Assembly (NCBI RefSeq): GCF_021018895.1
Contig: NC_079382.1
Location: 21,250,001 to 21,314,000, forward strand
Origin: Seriola aureovittata
Lineage: Eukaryota > Chordata > Actinopteri > Carangiformes > Carangidae
Direction of reading: 5' to 3'
DNA length: 64,000 nt
In this document: positions 46,070 through 57,381 of the stretch, in pieces
Layout of the letters: each line of letters starts with the position of its first letter
Position numbering within the stretch: position 1 is the stretch's first letter
Made by a program: the position numbers and the translations under genes
Notes under the pieces: model-generated
Databases searched by the model: none
Seen by the model: the letters and a program-made list of their open reading frames with translations, nothing else
What the model was told of the DNA's origin: nothing

Positions 46070-46405
46070 TTAAAGGATTGATATTGTATAAAGGTCTCTG
46101 TCCATGTGTAGTGTGATTATAGATCAGCTCTAGCTTCTATATTAATACTGTGAAAGTATCAAAGCCTCAGTCCACAGAGAAATGCACACAGCCTGTATTC
46201 AGAAACTGAGCCTTAAAACCAGCCGTCAGGACTTCTGGAACTTTGTGATGTCACAACAAAGCAGTCACCAAGCCCCGCCCACCTGGACCCACCATCCAAA
46301 CCTTGCAGGATTTGGTTTCTCTGAGTGTTTTACCTTAAATCTGCTATATATTTTTTTTTCCATCACTCAGAAAACAGTCAGCCAATCAGAAGAGAGGCTC
46401 AGAGT
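46070..46405 (+). mobile_element. Family A element, plus orientation
   Basis: It begins TTAAAGGATTGATATTGTAT and runs through the family core (CTGTGAAAGTATCAAAGCC to TGATGTCACAACAAAGCAGT), CCCCGCCCACC and half of the hairpin (AGCCAATCAGAAGAGAGG), then stops. It is in the opposite orientation to the copies at 19, 22, 41 and 49 kb. Confidence 0.7.
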
Positions 46406-47504
46406 GGGGAGAGATCAGAAAAAAACTGAGTAACAAAATAAACTGAGAGCAAGAAGAGATTGAAATATTTGGTAGATACAAGCTAATGTTCAGCATTTAC
46501 TCATTTGTTAGCTTCTACTCATGTGTCCCACAAACACCAAAAAGGACAAATTCAGTTTGAGTGAAGACAAATCCATCACACTTCACCAAGGTTAAACTGT
46601 AAATTTGCAGTGATTCCTCTAACAGCTGCTGAAACAGGCCGAACCAAACATAAAGATGCAAATAACAGTTGTGCAATGAAGCAAAAAGATGATGTGTGCA
46701 TTTAGAGTTCACACATGTCACTTGTTTGTATCCATGTGTTTTTTTTAACCGTTGCTGAAAGGGGAACAAAATGCTGGAGCCTCATTAGGCACCAAGTGTA
46801 TTGGTGTATATGAGTGTCAGTGCTGGGGAGCTAGATTACAGTCCAGCAGGTCTTATCTCCCTCAGACAGATTCCACTGGCAGGTGGCTCAGGACATTAGC
46901 TTTCCATCCCTTTTCACCTCATTGTAAAATAGCCTGAGGTGCAGCCCTGCGTGTTGTACCTCAGCAACGAAAATCGATGTTGCCCCATTATTCACTTTAA
47001 AATGTTTCAAGCAGAAATTATGTTTTGTATGTCACTTTTGTTCATTGCACACTTGATTGAAACATAAGTTTTCCCTCATGATGATTTGTTTGCAGTAGCA
47101 GCTCGTGTGTGGAGCTGTATTGAACAAGAAAGTCTCCAGATTATTGCTTTAAATGAAGGTACTTAAAGCAGCAGTGATTTATTTCAAGTTACAATGTTTT
47201 TATTTAGTTTTTTGTCCTGTTTTTGCACGATTGCTTTTCTGAGTTAGTTCTGAGTGATGAAAGTTTAGCTTGTTTGCAGCACAGTTTTCCCCTTCAGGTT
47301 CCCCGTATCTTTGTGCACTTCCTGCTGACAGCGTTCAGTACTACAAAGCTGTACAAACCCACGTGACTCAACATGGCTCGTACAGACTCGTTACCCTTGC
47401 CACATGCCAAATTGCGGCCCTTCCAATATTGAAGCATTACCTCCGCTCGACCCGTCACTTTCCGAAACCAGTCACTGTAGCGTCCAGTCTGCCTTAAAGA
47501 AGTA
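46406..47504. other. Non-coding DNA
   Basis: No gene or repeat I can support. Confidence 0.4.
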
Positions 47505-47645
47505 GCGATGCTCAGAGGGCGTAGTATAACCTCTTGTTTTCTAAATGCAACAATCGACGAAGATCTTGGCAAGACTGGTTAGTAAGCGGCTGTTAATGCT
47601 AACATTGGCTATGTAGCAATAGCAAAACTTACAAATAGCTCCTCG
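47505..47645 (-). repeat. Family B repeat, copy 3
   Basis: GGCTGTTAATGCTAACATTG, GCAATAGCAAAACTTACAAA and TAGCTCC mark the end. The inner part GATGCTCAGAGGGCGTAGTA-TAACCTCTTG is in the opposite sense to its match in the copy at 53.8 kb. Confidence 0.6.
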
Positions 47646-49672
47646 CTAACCTTGCTAGGAAGTTAGTGTACAGTGGGTTTAACAGCACAACTGTCTGCAG
47701 CTGGAAACAGTGCTGAAGATAGTGGTGAGAATGAATCAGAACTGTAAAGCTCAAACCAGAAATTAGCTGATTGGCTGTCAGATTGAGGAAAACTGCAGGA
47801 ACGTGTCACTGATGGTCACCTCAAGCAGCCGTCTTCACATTACACATAGTCATTATATCAATTGTTAATTCGTGTAGCTGTATGAACATGCCCATAAACA
47901 CACAGTGTGTTGAGTTTACAGTATACCCCCTGAGGTAAACTGCCAAACCTGTGAAAATGTGCACACATAAAACTGCCACGGAGGAGCTTAATATTTAATA
48001 TAAATCATTTTACAAACAGTGACACGCTGGGGTTAGGGTTAGCTCATCCGTAGTTAACAACAACCTTCGCCTCACGCAGCGTATTGTTGTTATCAGTGTG
48101 CAGCAGATCATGCCACAGGAGCCTTCCCCATCGTCTCAGACAAATGACTCAAACGACTGCTTCTCGTGTGTGCAGATTGCATCTGCTAAAACGGGAGTGG
48201 GGGCAATTAATTTAACTGTGCAACACAACCTATTATGGTCTGTTTGTAGAACTGCATGCTTCATGTACAGCAAGTTAAACACAGGCAGATGAGAGTTAGA
48301 AATAGAGCGAGGATTGATGGCATGACATAAACTCGTCACGTCGATCACTGACTGTGCAGACGTGGTTTTTATGAATCTGCATTTAGGAGTCTGAAAAGCT
48401 AAATGTTTAGTTTGGAGATTAGAATTTGTAACATAAGATTTATTAAAATGGACTTCAGTGAATAGGTTGGCAACTCATGCAGACATAATCATAGTGCATA
48501 CACTATATTGCAAGTACTCTAAATACTGCCTGACTTTCCTACCCTGTCTGCAGCTCTGAGCCCTGAATATTGGTTCCTACTGGAGACTGAAGCTTTAAAA
48601 AAAAAAAAAAATGGGCCACAAAAATTTTTATTACTGTGTTTATAGAGGAATAAGCTTCATCAGACTTTGGCTGCACACGCAGTATTTGTTGTGAGAAAAG
48701 AAATACAGATTATCACAAGCCTTCTCCGTAACATTGCTTTTTAAGCACAGTTTTCATCAACAGTGTATGATCATTATGTATTGATGTGAAGTATGTAGTA
48801 AGTTTTAGCATATGTAGGTCTCAGTATGTTGAAAGTTATTATCACTTTTCATAAAAACAAACATTTCCACTGTTTACAATCAGCTTTTTTTTTTTTGCAA
48901 TAGCCCTCAACATAGTAACATGGAGTAATATACATACATGTATGTATGAAGTACTTTTGTAGGAATAAGCTGTGTCTATATGTAGATTATAAGTGACACT
49001 CTACATGTGCAAGTTTATCTCACAGATCGCTGTTTACTGTTCACTAATGATTTACCATTCGTGTAAACACAACATCCTTCTCCCGCTGCTTCACATTAGT
49101 TTCATAAAGTTCTAAAAATTTTTGGATAAACCCAAAAATGTATTCGTCAGAAAGGTTACGAGTGAGGGCGGCTTCAGACAATCTGACAAGCACTTTGTCT
49201 GAAGCCGCAACAACCCTCTGCTAAACTACCACTACTCACAGCTGACATCAGAAAGGTCTGCAAAAATGTTTCTTACTCTCTGTACGAAGAAAAACGGCGC
49301 AAAGTGTAGTAAATGGTCCGTCGTCTTGTACAAGGTTAAGATGCTGCGATGAAGAGAGCAGATACAGTGCAGCTGACAGGTTGAGTTGTTTTTAACTGAG
49401 GACAGCGGCGTGGAGGGAGAGGTCAGCCACCATGCAGCAGTTAAACTCAGACAGATCTGGAGAACTACTTCAGTAGAAAGTGTGTGTGTGTACTCTCTGA
49501 GGTATTAGTGCAGTCTCTGAGATACTGAAGATCTGGAGTCATGGAAACTCTCCTCCACTTTGTTTCAGTTCTGTAACTAATGTAACTTAAAAAAAGAAAA
49601 GAAATACCAGCAGGCCTTGCAGCAGTTAGTGATTTAGATTTATGGGTGTCTTCTTTGGGACAACAGCAGATG
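47646..49672. other. Non-coding DNA
   Basis: No gene. A poly-A run lies at about 48598-48611 and a poly-T run at about 48887-48896. Confidence 0.4.
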
Positions 49673-50198
49673 TTAAAGGACCAATATCTTCTTCTTCTTC
49701 TTCTTCTGTGTTTTATTTTGAAGTGTTGATCCATTAGAAGATATATTTGTGGTTTTAAGAACCAAAAACCATCTCAGTGTAGTTTCACATCTCCTCTCTC
49801 AGGCTTCTCTCTGGAGCTCTAGTAACAACAGGTCGGTGAGCCAATCAGAAGAGAGGAGGCTCTGAGCCTCTCTTCTGATTGGCTGACTGTTTTCCACTTA
49901 ATATCAAATAAAATATAGCAGATATATAGCAGATTTCAGGTAAAAAAAACACTCAGAGAAACAAAATCCTGCAAGGTTTGGATGGTGGGTCCAGGTGGGC
50001 GGGGCTTGGTGACTGCTTTGTTGTGACATCACAAAGTTCCAGAAGTCCTGATGGCTGGTTTTAAGGCTCAGTTTCTGAATACAGGCTGTGTGCATTTCTC
50101 TGTGGACTGAGGCTTTGATACTTTCATAGTATTGATATAGAACCTAGCCCTGATCTATAATCAAACAACACAAGGACATCTACCTTTGGGAACTTTAA
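49673..50198 (-). mobile_element. Family A element, longest copy (both ends present)
   Basis: 526 bases from TTAAAGGACCAATAT to GGGAACTTTAA. It holds a (CTT)n run near the left end, a perfect 18-base inverted repeat AGCCAATCAGAAGAGAGG (49839-49856 and 49867-49884, 10-base loop), GGGCGGGGC, and the full family core. CCAAT and Sp1-type boxes within it look promoter-like. Non-coding. Confidence 0.75.
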
Positions 50199-51303
50199 GT
50201 ACTGCATATGTTGCTATTATCATAAACATGTTTTAGAACATTTGTATGTATGACCAGTAGCACGGTGAGAACATCTATACATCTTTCAGTGTGTTGTAGT
50301 GTAACTGGCCAGACTACCACTTCTAACAAGCTCACCCCTTGCTCTGTAATTGTAAAGCATAGATGCCAAAATAATCACATTGTAACCAGGGAAGTCGGTC
50401 CATGAGTCGGAGACATTTCCCAGACGCCATGAAGTATAAAGCATAGCATTTGTAGGGCTCCTTTTTTTTTTTTCTTCTTTTTTCAAATTGTCTTCGATAG
50501 AGCTCTGCCAAGCGTAATCTCCGTGTCCTCAGACGACCATATGAAGGACGGGGTAAAACAGAGTTCACTATTCTTATTCCGCTCTCCAAAAAACCGTCTG
50601 AAAACTGCTGTGCTCAGAGGCTCCTCTTGGCATCTGCTGCTCTCTGGTTTTCCAGTTTGGCAGGTCACTCGTAGACGTGGCTGCTGAAAACCATGACACA
50701 GGCAGATTTGCAAACTCTCGACACAAGGGCCCTTCCAGGAGTCCCATCTGATGATTTTACATTATGTACAGAATGCTTTGAAGACACATTTCCCATGACG
50801 TTGCTCTGGGCTTCTGTGGTAATATGACTGACAGATTCAAATTCCATTTGGTTCATTGATGTTTTCTCTCCTTCACAAAGCTGAGTTCTGTAACAGCTTG
50901 ACTCGAAGTGTAACATATAGGTTTTTAATAGGTTTTTATTACTTTTATTAGGACCTGAAGCGACTGTAGGGCTAGTTCAGGGTACTGAACATTAACATTG
51001 TGTCTCATAGCCAGAATGAAAACACACAGGCTTATGATTTATGAAAATGTCTCAACAATGGACTGTAAACCATAAAGTTAATGGTACTCAAAAGCCACAG
51101 TTTGGTCCATACTGCAGTTTTGGATGACAGCGCGGTTTGTTTTCAGGACAGCTGGAAAAAGAGAAGAAAGAAATGCTAAAGAAAATATTATATTAAGCAT
51201 CAAATGTCTCATTGGCCATAGTTTTACTGTCAATGGTGTGGCGATGTCTCATAAGGTTTGGCTTCTGTTTCCAAGGACGTTCGTGAGCCAACCTCGGTTT
51301 AAT
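50199..51303. other. Non-coding DNA
   Basis: No gene or repeat I can support. Confidence 0.4.
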
Positions 51304-51345
51304 AGCTATGTTCACACTAATATGTTTTCATTTTAGAACGAAATT
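51304..51345 (+). repeat. Family E end fragment
   Basis: GCTATGTTCACACTAATATG and TTTTCATTTTAGAACG match the start of the family E elements at 26447 and 37128. Confidence 0.45.
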
Positions 51346-52834
51346 ATCCGCAAATAAAATGATATCATCAGCACTAAGTGGTAGACCGGCAATCAAATCA
51401 TCTACTTTAACTTCGTCTTAAGAGACTTCATTTGAAAATCATTAACAGATCTAAATGACATCATAGGATCTCGCAGCTCTGGTTTCCATCAAATAAGACC
51501 AGAGGCAAACTCGACTACCATTGTTTAGTTACCAGACAATACCTGCCCTACTGTAAAAGGTTTTCTGGGCAGACCTCACACTTCAGGTGTGGATCTACCT
51601 GAGTTAAATTCAGCAGTAGGAAGACAGTCGCATGCTGATCCGAATGTCTGTACACTTACAGCCCTTGTACACCACCACAGAGAGATTATCTGTATCAAGA
51701 TACTCGTGTTTGTATCTGATAGCTCTGTATTTGAGGTCAGCTCGGCTTTAACACTGTAAAACTGACCCAAAGGAATCATGACTGTCTTTCCAGAAACTGA
51801 ATTAGAACCTTTCATTAAAAAAAAAAAGACCTCGGCCCGAATTGTCCCGGCAGCCTCTAGAACTGAATCTGAATGGATCTGAGCATGAAGAAGCATTTAT
51901 CTATTTATTCAGTCATTCCTTGGCAACAAAGAACATGAGCAGATAAATAAACATGTATATGAAAAGGTCTACAGTCAGGTTCAGTGTGGCTGGCTGTCTT
52001 GGGGGAAACTTATTATCCAGCACAGCTGCCTAAAAGAAAGACTGGTTGCCCGTCCTCGGTCTATTGAGTGTATTTTCTTCTACTTTTTAGTTTACAACTG
52101 AAATCCGAGCTCTGTTTTCCCCTCAGTGAATTCTATCTTGGACGCTACAGACCATTTAACACAAGTTAACTGTAGTTTCTGACTAAATGAATGCCTTCAT
52201 GGCTGAGATGCAGCTGTGAGCCCACAGCTGGTCTGTATTGAGGTCATGTGACCTGAAAACCTACCAACAGTGTGTCATGACACTGGCTGCTGCCTTTCCT
52301 CATGTTACCACGTTGTATTTTAAAACTGCCCTATAAATAAGGACTATTATTTTTATTATGTTATTATTATTACTTCTAGAAAATGGATGTAGATGCAGTT
52401 TAATCCTCTGTCTGAATCAGCTCTCGCCTTGATGTATGTACAGATGATTTGTTAACGCTAATGAATGTTTCAGAAACTGAAGAAATAATTTGATGGCTCT
52501 TTAATTGCCATTCTTTATTTCTTACACCACCATTTTCTAATACCTTCATTATTTAGTTTCTGTCCTTATATTTCGTATCCACTGTCCCAGCACAGATAAA
52601 CTGTACTCAATGCAAAAAGCTCAGGAGAGGCTAGACTTGTTCATGTTGTCTAAGCAACTGATTTATTTTTAAGTTAGCAAGTCAACCTTCGGTTCTTATT
52701 TTTTTCCAGAGCAGGATGAGTGAGAGGAAGAATGGCTGTTAAAATATCAATATGTATTATTTTATTTAGTAATATTTTTCAAGATGTGTTTTATATTTGC
52801 TGCCTGCCCTTGGCGTTTACAGTGAGTGAACAAG
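51346..52834. other. Non-coding DNA
   Basis: No gene. CTGCCCTATAAATAAGGACT followed by an ATTATT-rich run at about 52327-52375 resembles a retroelement tail. Confidence 0.4.
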
Positions 52835-52955
52835 CAGAGACTCTGTGTCCTGCTCAAGGACACGCAGTATTCTGCCGCATCGGGGATTGAACTTGTGACC
52901 TTGTCATGACGGTACAGTCCCTCCCTCTGCTAGGCCAAACCTGCCACCACAGATG
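52835..52955 (-). mobile_element. tRNA-derived SINE fragment
   Basis: On the minus strand GGCCTAGCAGAGGGAGGG resembles an A-box region and AAGTTCAATCCCCG a B box, followed by GTGTCCTTGAGCAGGACAC. The plus-strand form GGGGATTGAACTTGTGACC is a pattern I know from fish SINE-like repeats. Too diverged to be a tRNA gene. Confidence 0.5.
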
Positions 52956-53808
52956 CGGACAGGAAAGGGCTGTTTCTGTCTCTGTCCTGTCAAAACACGT
53001 TTACAAGGTCTGAGTGGATCAGGGTGACAGCTTTTCCGGTTTTGACTCGTATTCATTCAACAAACCTGTCAGCTTTTAATACTTAAGCTGCTCTGCTCTC
53101 TACGTTATCCACCAAATAACTACTCGTAGCCTCAAGGGATCAACAAGGCTGCATTAAAAACTGCACTGGGCAAGTCTGTGACAGGCTATGCATCTACAGT
53201 GAACTGAGCTCTGAAGCTAAGCTGGCTGCAAATGGCTCATATTGTTTATTTGAATGACTATTTGTTATACCAGAGAACTGTTAATACCCATGAAATTGAA
53301 ATGCGCTTCTTTACCAAAACACATGCCTCCCACTGTTTATTCATCTAGTGTCATGAAGCTGAAAAGGCATGTGTGTCATCTCCATGGCAACTGAGCCACA
53401 AACAAAATTGGGAAAAAAAAAAAAAAAAGCCTGTAGTGGTCACGGTCAGTGCATACATGAGTCATCCTGCTTTGTGAGGAAGAGAAAATATCACGGCTGG
53501 ATCAATTGATCGAGTGTCTGTTTGAAGGTTAGTATAACTGTAAGTAATGATCGTGAACACTAATCTTAAATACTGACCTTAAATACTGACTTATTTTATT
53601 TGCATCCCAGCAAGCATTTTGTAAGAGTGTAAGGTGCTTCTGTTAGCTCATCACATGCTTATATTCATTTACTGTATAAGATGAATATTAAGATGAAAAG
53701 ATTAAACTTTACAACTCGCTATACAGTTCTAGATGTATGAATATATTTTTTATCTTCCATTCATTTCTTTATGGTATGAAAACCAATTAGCAAACTGTTA
53801 AAATTGAC
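52956..53808. other. Non-coding DNA
   Basis: No gene. A poly-A run lies at about 53413-53428. Confidence 0.4.
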
Positions 53809-53960
53809 TTAAAGGAGCTATTTGTAAGTTTTGCTATTGCTGCAGGTTAGCGTTAGCATCAACAGTTGTTTACTTACCAGTCTAGAAGAAGAAGCGCTGC
53901 TCAGGCGGCGTATTATAACCTCTTGTATTATAAAAACAAAGATGGCTGAAGCTTGTAATC
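53809..53960 (+). repeat. Family B repeat, copy 4
   Basis: It begins TTAAAGGAGCTATTTGTAAG, then TTTTGCTATTGC and GTTAGCGTTAGCATCAACAG, and contains GCTGCTCAGGCGGCGTATTA-TAACCTCTTG. Confidence 0.6.
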
Positions 53961-56779
53961 TGGATTTCTGTATTAGCAATGGATCAATTGTCCCTGTATT
54001 GTGTAAGCGATTTGCTCACAGTGTTGAACCCACAAAGAATTATCACACAACTCAACAACATAGTTCCCCATCGCTCTATGCAGCATTTTAGCATCTTTCA
54101 GCGCATTGTTTTGGTTTCGTGGTCCTCAACTTGACTGTTTTGATTCAGTCTCGCCACCCTCATCACCCTCGTCTCCGGCACCAGCAGGCAACTCTTTTCA
54201 GAAAACAAAGCCCTGATGTAGTCCAATGTACACCACCTGTGAAAGCTCAAATAGCAGACAGACACAAGTTGCGATTAGCTGGTGAAACTGGATCATTAAA
54301 ACATAGCTTAAAGGGAGTAAATACTAGACTTTTCAAATCTCATAGCACCTTATAACATTTACTCTTAATTGCCAGTTTATTAGGTACATGTAGCTAGAGT
54401 TAAGAGCAGACAAAAACATTTGCCATATGAATAAACCTAATGCGACAAGGCTGTACCTGTGTCTTTAAGACGTGGCTGACCCAACTACATTCCCACTGGA
54501 TGCTAATGCTAATGCTACATGTGTTTTCATGTTGGGTAGCAGAACTCTAAAACTATTTAAAACTGATCCAGCCTCATTGATATAAACGGGGTAGAGCTGT
54601 ACAGTATTAGAATAAATTAATACTGGGTGTATGTTACTTTGATGAAAATACATTTACACTCTTTGGCAAGTTTGAAGAGTCTAATTGATTTTCAAATGAT
54701 AGAAAAATGAATGGAAATCAATGGATGCCTGGAACAACAGAGAAAGAAAAGGCATGACTGAAATTTTCCTGACCTCCAGGGATCCTCTGATCCTCAACCC
54801 CACGTGACGATGTTCAACTGGATTTGTATTTGAATCATCTTTGGCATGCTGAATGTCTAACGTCAGATCGGCTCTTTGTCCCGGTATCAGGGGCAAGGTT
54901 TGTGAGCTGGGTATGAGGTGAAATCTCACGCACTCAGACTGCCCCTCAGGGCTTCTCCTTTCACCCTGCAAAAACGGCTCAAGACCTGGAACGCCAGACG
55001 GACCTTCAGGACCCTCCTCACCACAATGAGAGCGTTTCACTGTGGAAAGATCCAGCAGTTAAATAGGGCTCGTAAAATTCTTCAAATCATGCCCTGGCGA
55101 GAGCATTATCTTCAGGTCTCAAATAATGATTGTGTATGGTTCATGTGCCGGCGGCTCTCAGCAGGAGGTCCTCTGAGCACCATCACAATGAAGCCCTCAC
55201 TCTTTTAAGGGCAAATCTCTCGCTGTGACCGAGAAACACGGTCCATTTGTAATTGCAGCTGAATTATTCAGAGTAAACAGCAGGAAAAAAACAATCATTC
55301 AGACATGAAGGGGTAATGACACTGCACGAGGAAATGCTGCCACCACTAGATCATTTGTATTACAAAGAATAACAACAGTATGAATTTAAAAGAGAAACTA
55401 AAAGTCAAAGACTATTGATTCAACATGGAGGGTGAGGCCAAAGATCCTTCGTGACGGAAGAACATCCACTCTGTGATTTTACTGTACACACTCTTTCCCC
55501 CGCAGAGACTTTTATTCCCATCATCATCATCAGCTTAATCGTTCTGAACCAGAACCTTCAGTAATTGGATCAAGTAGCTCTTGAAAAAAGCAAATGCTGT
55601 GCCAAAGTCAGAAGGCTACAGCTGTTAAATCAACATACCAAATATTTATTTAATCAACCCTACATTTCTTCTGTCGCTATGGCAATAAATATTGGATCAA
55701 ATATGGACTGTAAATACCTGATATTAAAGGATTCAGATCGGGATCATGGCTAAAAAAGACTTGATCAGGATATCACTAGTGTTGACACCTAAATGTTTTT
55801 CTTCTATCACCCCTGGAGTTTTTGATGGTTCTCTAATTCGTATCATGTTCTCCCCACGCTCACGTATGAGGACACACATCTTCATGCACAAGCACTTGGG
55901 TGCAAATGTGTAGCGCTCAAACACTCGAAGACAAACACACCAGTGTGCCGGGAAAAGGTGGAGAAGAAGGAAAAGTCTAACAACTGCCATAAAATGGAAT
56001 TAAACCCAGATGATTATTAAGAGACGTAGCAATGAGTGCGCACTACATGACCCCATATGGACCCTACTCTGGTGCATTATTGTTGGGCACATGAATGCAC
56101 GGTGAACTGCAGAGTCCAGCTGTGTATATGCACTGAAGCACACAGCTCAGTGGACCGCTGCTGGGATGTGACAAACTTTACGACCGCACCGAATATCATG
56201 AGCTAATATTCCACACTGACACATGCTCTGTTTATGTTTGCAGTAAACGGTAGACTTTTAATGAATCGATCAAACAATTGGTAAAAAAAAAAACTCTATA
56301 GTAGTTAAGCCTTAAATGAGGTGTTAGAAGTCATTTCATTGGCTTATTGACTCTTCTCATGCACGGTTAATCATTATGCACTGTAATTTGTTCAGGGACA
56401 GTGACGCTGCACGACTGGGCTGTTGCATAATTGCGTTTTGCATCGGCATCGTCTCATATCGACGAGAACGTTTCTCTCCATATCAGACGTATTGTGATTT
56501 GTTTTAATCTACATTCTACCTAATTGAATATTTTTATGCTCCAGTTGGCACTTCACCATCCTTTAATTTTGTTTGTCTTTACAGAAACGAGGCAACACTC
56601 GGTCGAACAAAGGTAATTAAGTATTGATGCAATATTTTTTTGGGCCTCCTGAGAGTGACTGAAGCACGAAGCTCAGTCCAGAGAGGATTAGCCACTAACT
56701 GCTAATGCAACAGAGAGAAACAAAAGCAGAGGCGCTGACACAATGTCATGAGCGAGGATTCGGGATTGTGCAAGTGATT
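53961..56779. other. Non-coding DNA
   Basis: No gene. The frames at 54681-55208 run 96-119 codons on opposite strands without any domain I recognise. Confidence 0.4.
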
Positions 56780-56835
56780 TTAAAGCTCCCATATTGTATG
56801 AAGGTAGATGTCCATGTGTTGTTTGATTATTAAGA
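56780..56835 (+). repeat. Family A end fragment
   Basis: TTAAAGCTCCCATATTGTAT and ATGTCCATGTGTTGTTTGAT match the start of family A; nothing further. Confidence 0.5.
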
Positions 56836-57309
56836 GCCACGTCCTATTTGCAGCAGTTCAGGGGAAACTGCAAAGATCCAAGATGCATGTATTGTTTATC
56901 ATTGATAAATGGCTGATAATTTCCATTTGTATAGTGGAGTTCACCTCACCCGGTTCAAAACGGTGGCAGAGAGCAGCTTCGCACCACGCTTCTATTTTCA
57001 CACTTTAAATCAGCAGCATAAGCCCGCTGCTGTCACAATTTGCTAGTCAAGGTGTCCGTCAAATTTTATTCACTCGCTGTTTCAGATAAACGGCAGCTTT
57101 TGCACATAACTCTCCGCGGCTGCTCCGCCAGCTGTCAGTCAGTCGGATGAGGGGCGAGAGAAGATACTGAACATCAAACGGTTTCAGACTGAAATGACTG
57201 ATTCTTTGGCACGTTACACAATTTTAGAATGAATCCTGTGAAAAATCATGCTGACTTAGTGGAACATGGCAACGCTTTGACACACCTCAGTGGCACAGAT
57301 ATGTGACAT

Positions 57310-57310
<1 letters not shown>
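56836..57310. other. Non-coding DNA
   Basis: Nothing recognised. Confidence 0.4.
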
Positions 57311-57365
<55 letters not shown>

Positions 57366-57381
57366 TCTCTCTCTCTCTCTC
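57311..57381 (+). repeat. (CT)n microsatellite
   Basis: Two CT runs of about 24 and 10 units separated by a single A. Strong polypurine/polypyrimidine asymmetry over 70 bases. Confidence 0.95.

Noticed and set aside
52835..52955. tRNA gene on the minus strand
   Set aside because: A- and B-box-like blocks are present, but arms do not pair; it fits a SINE fragment.
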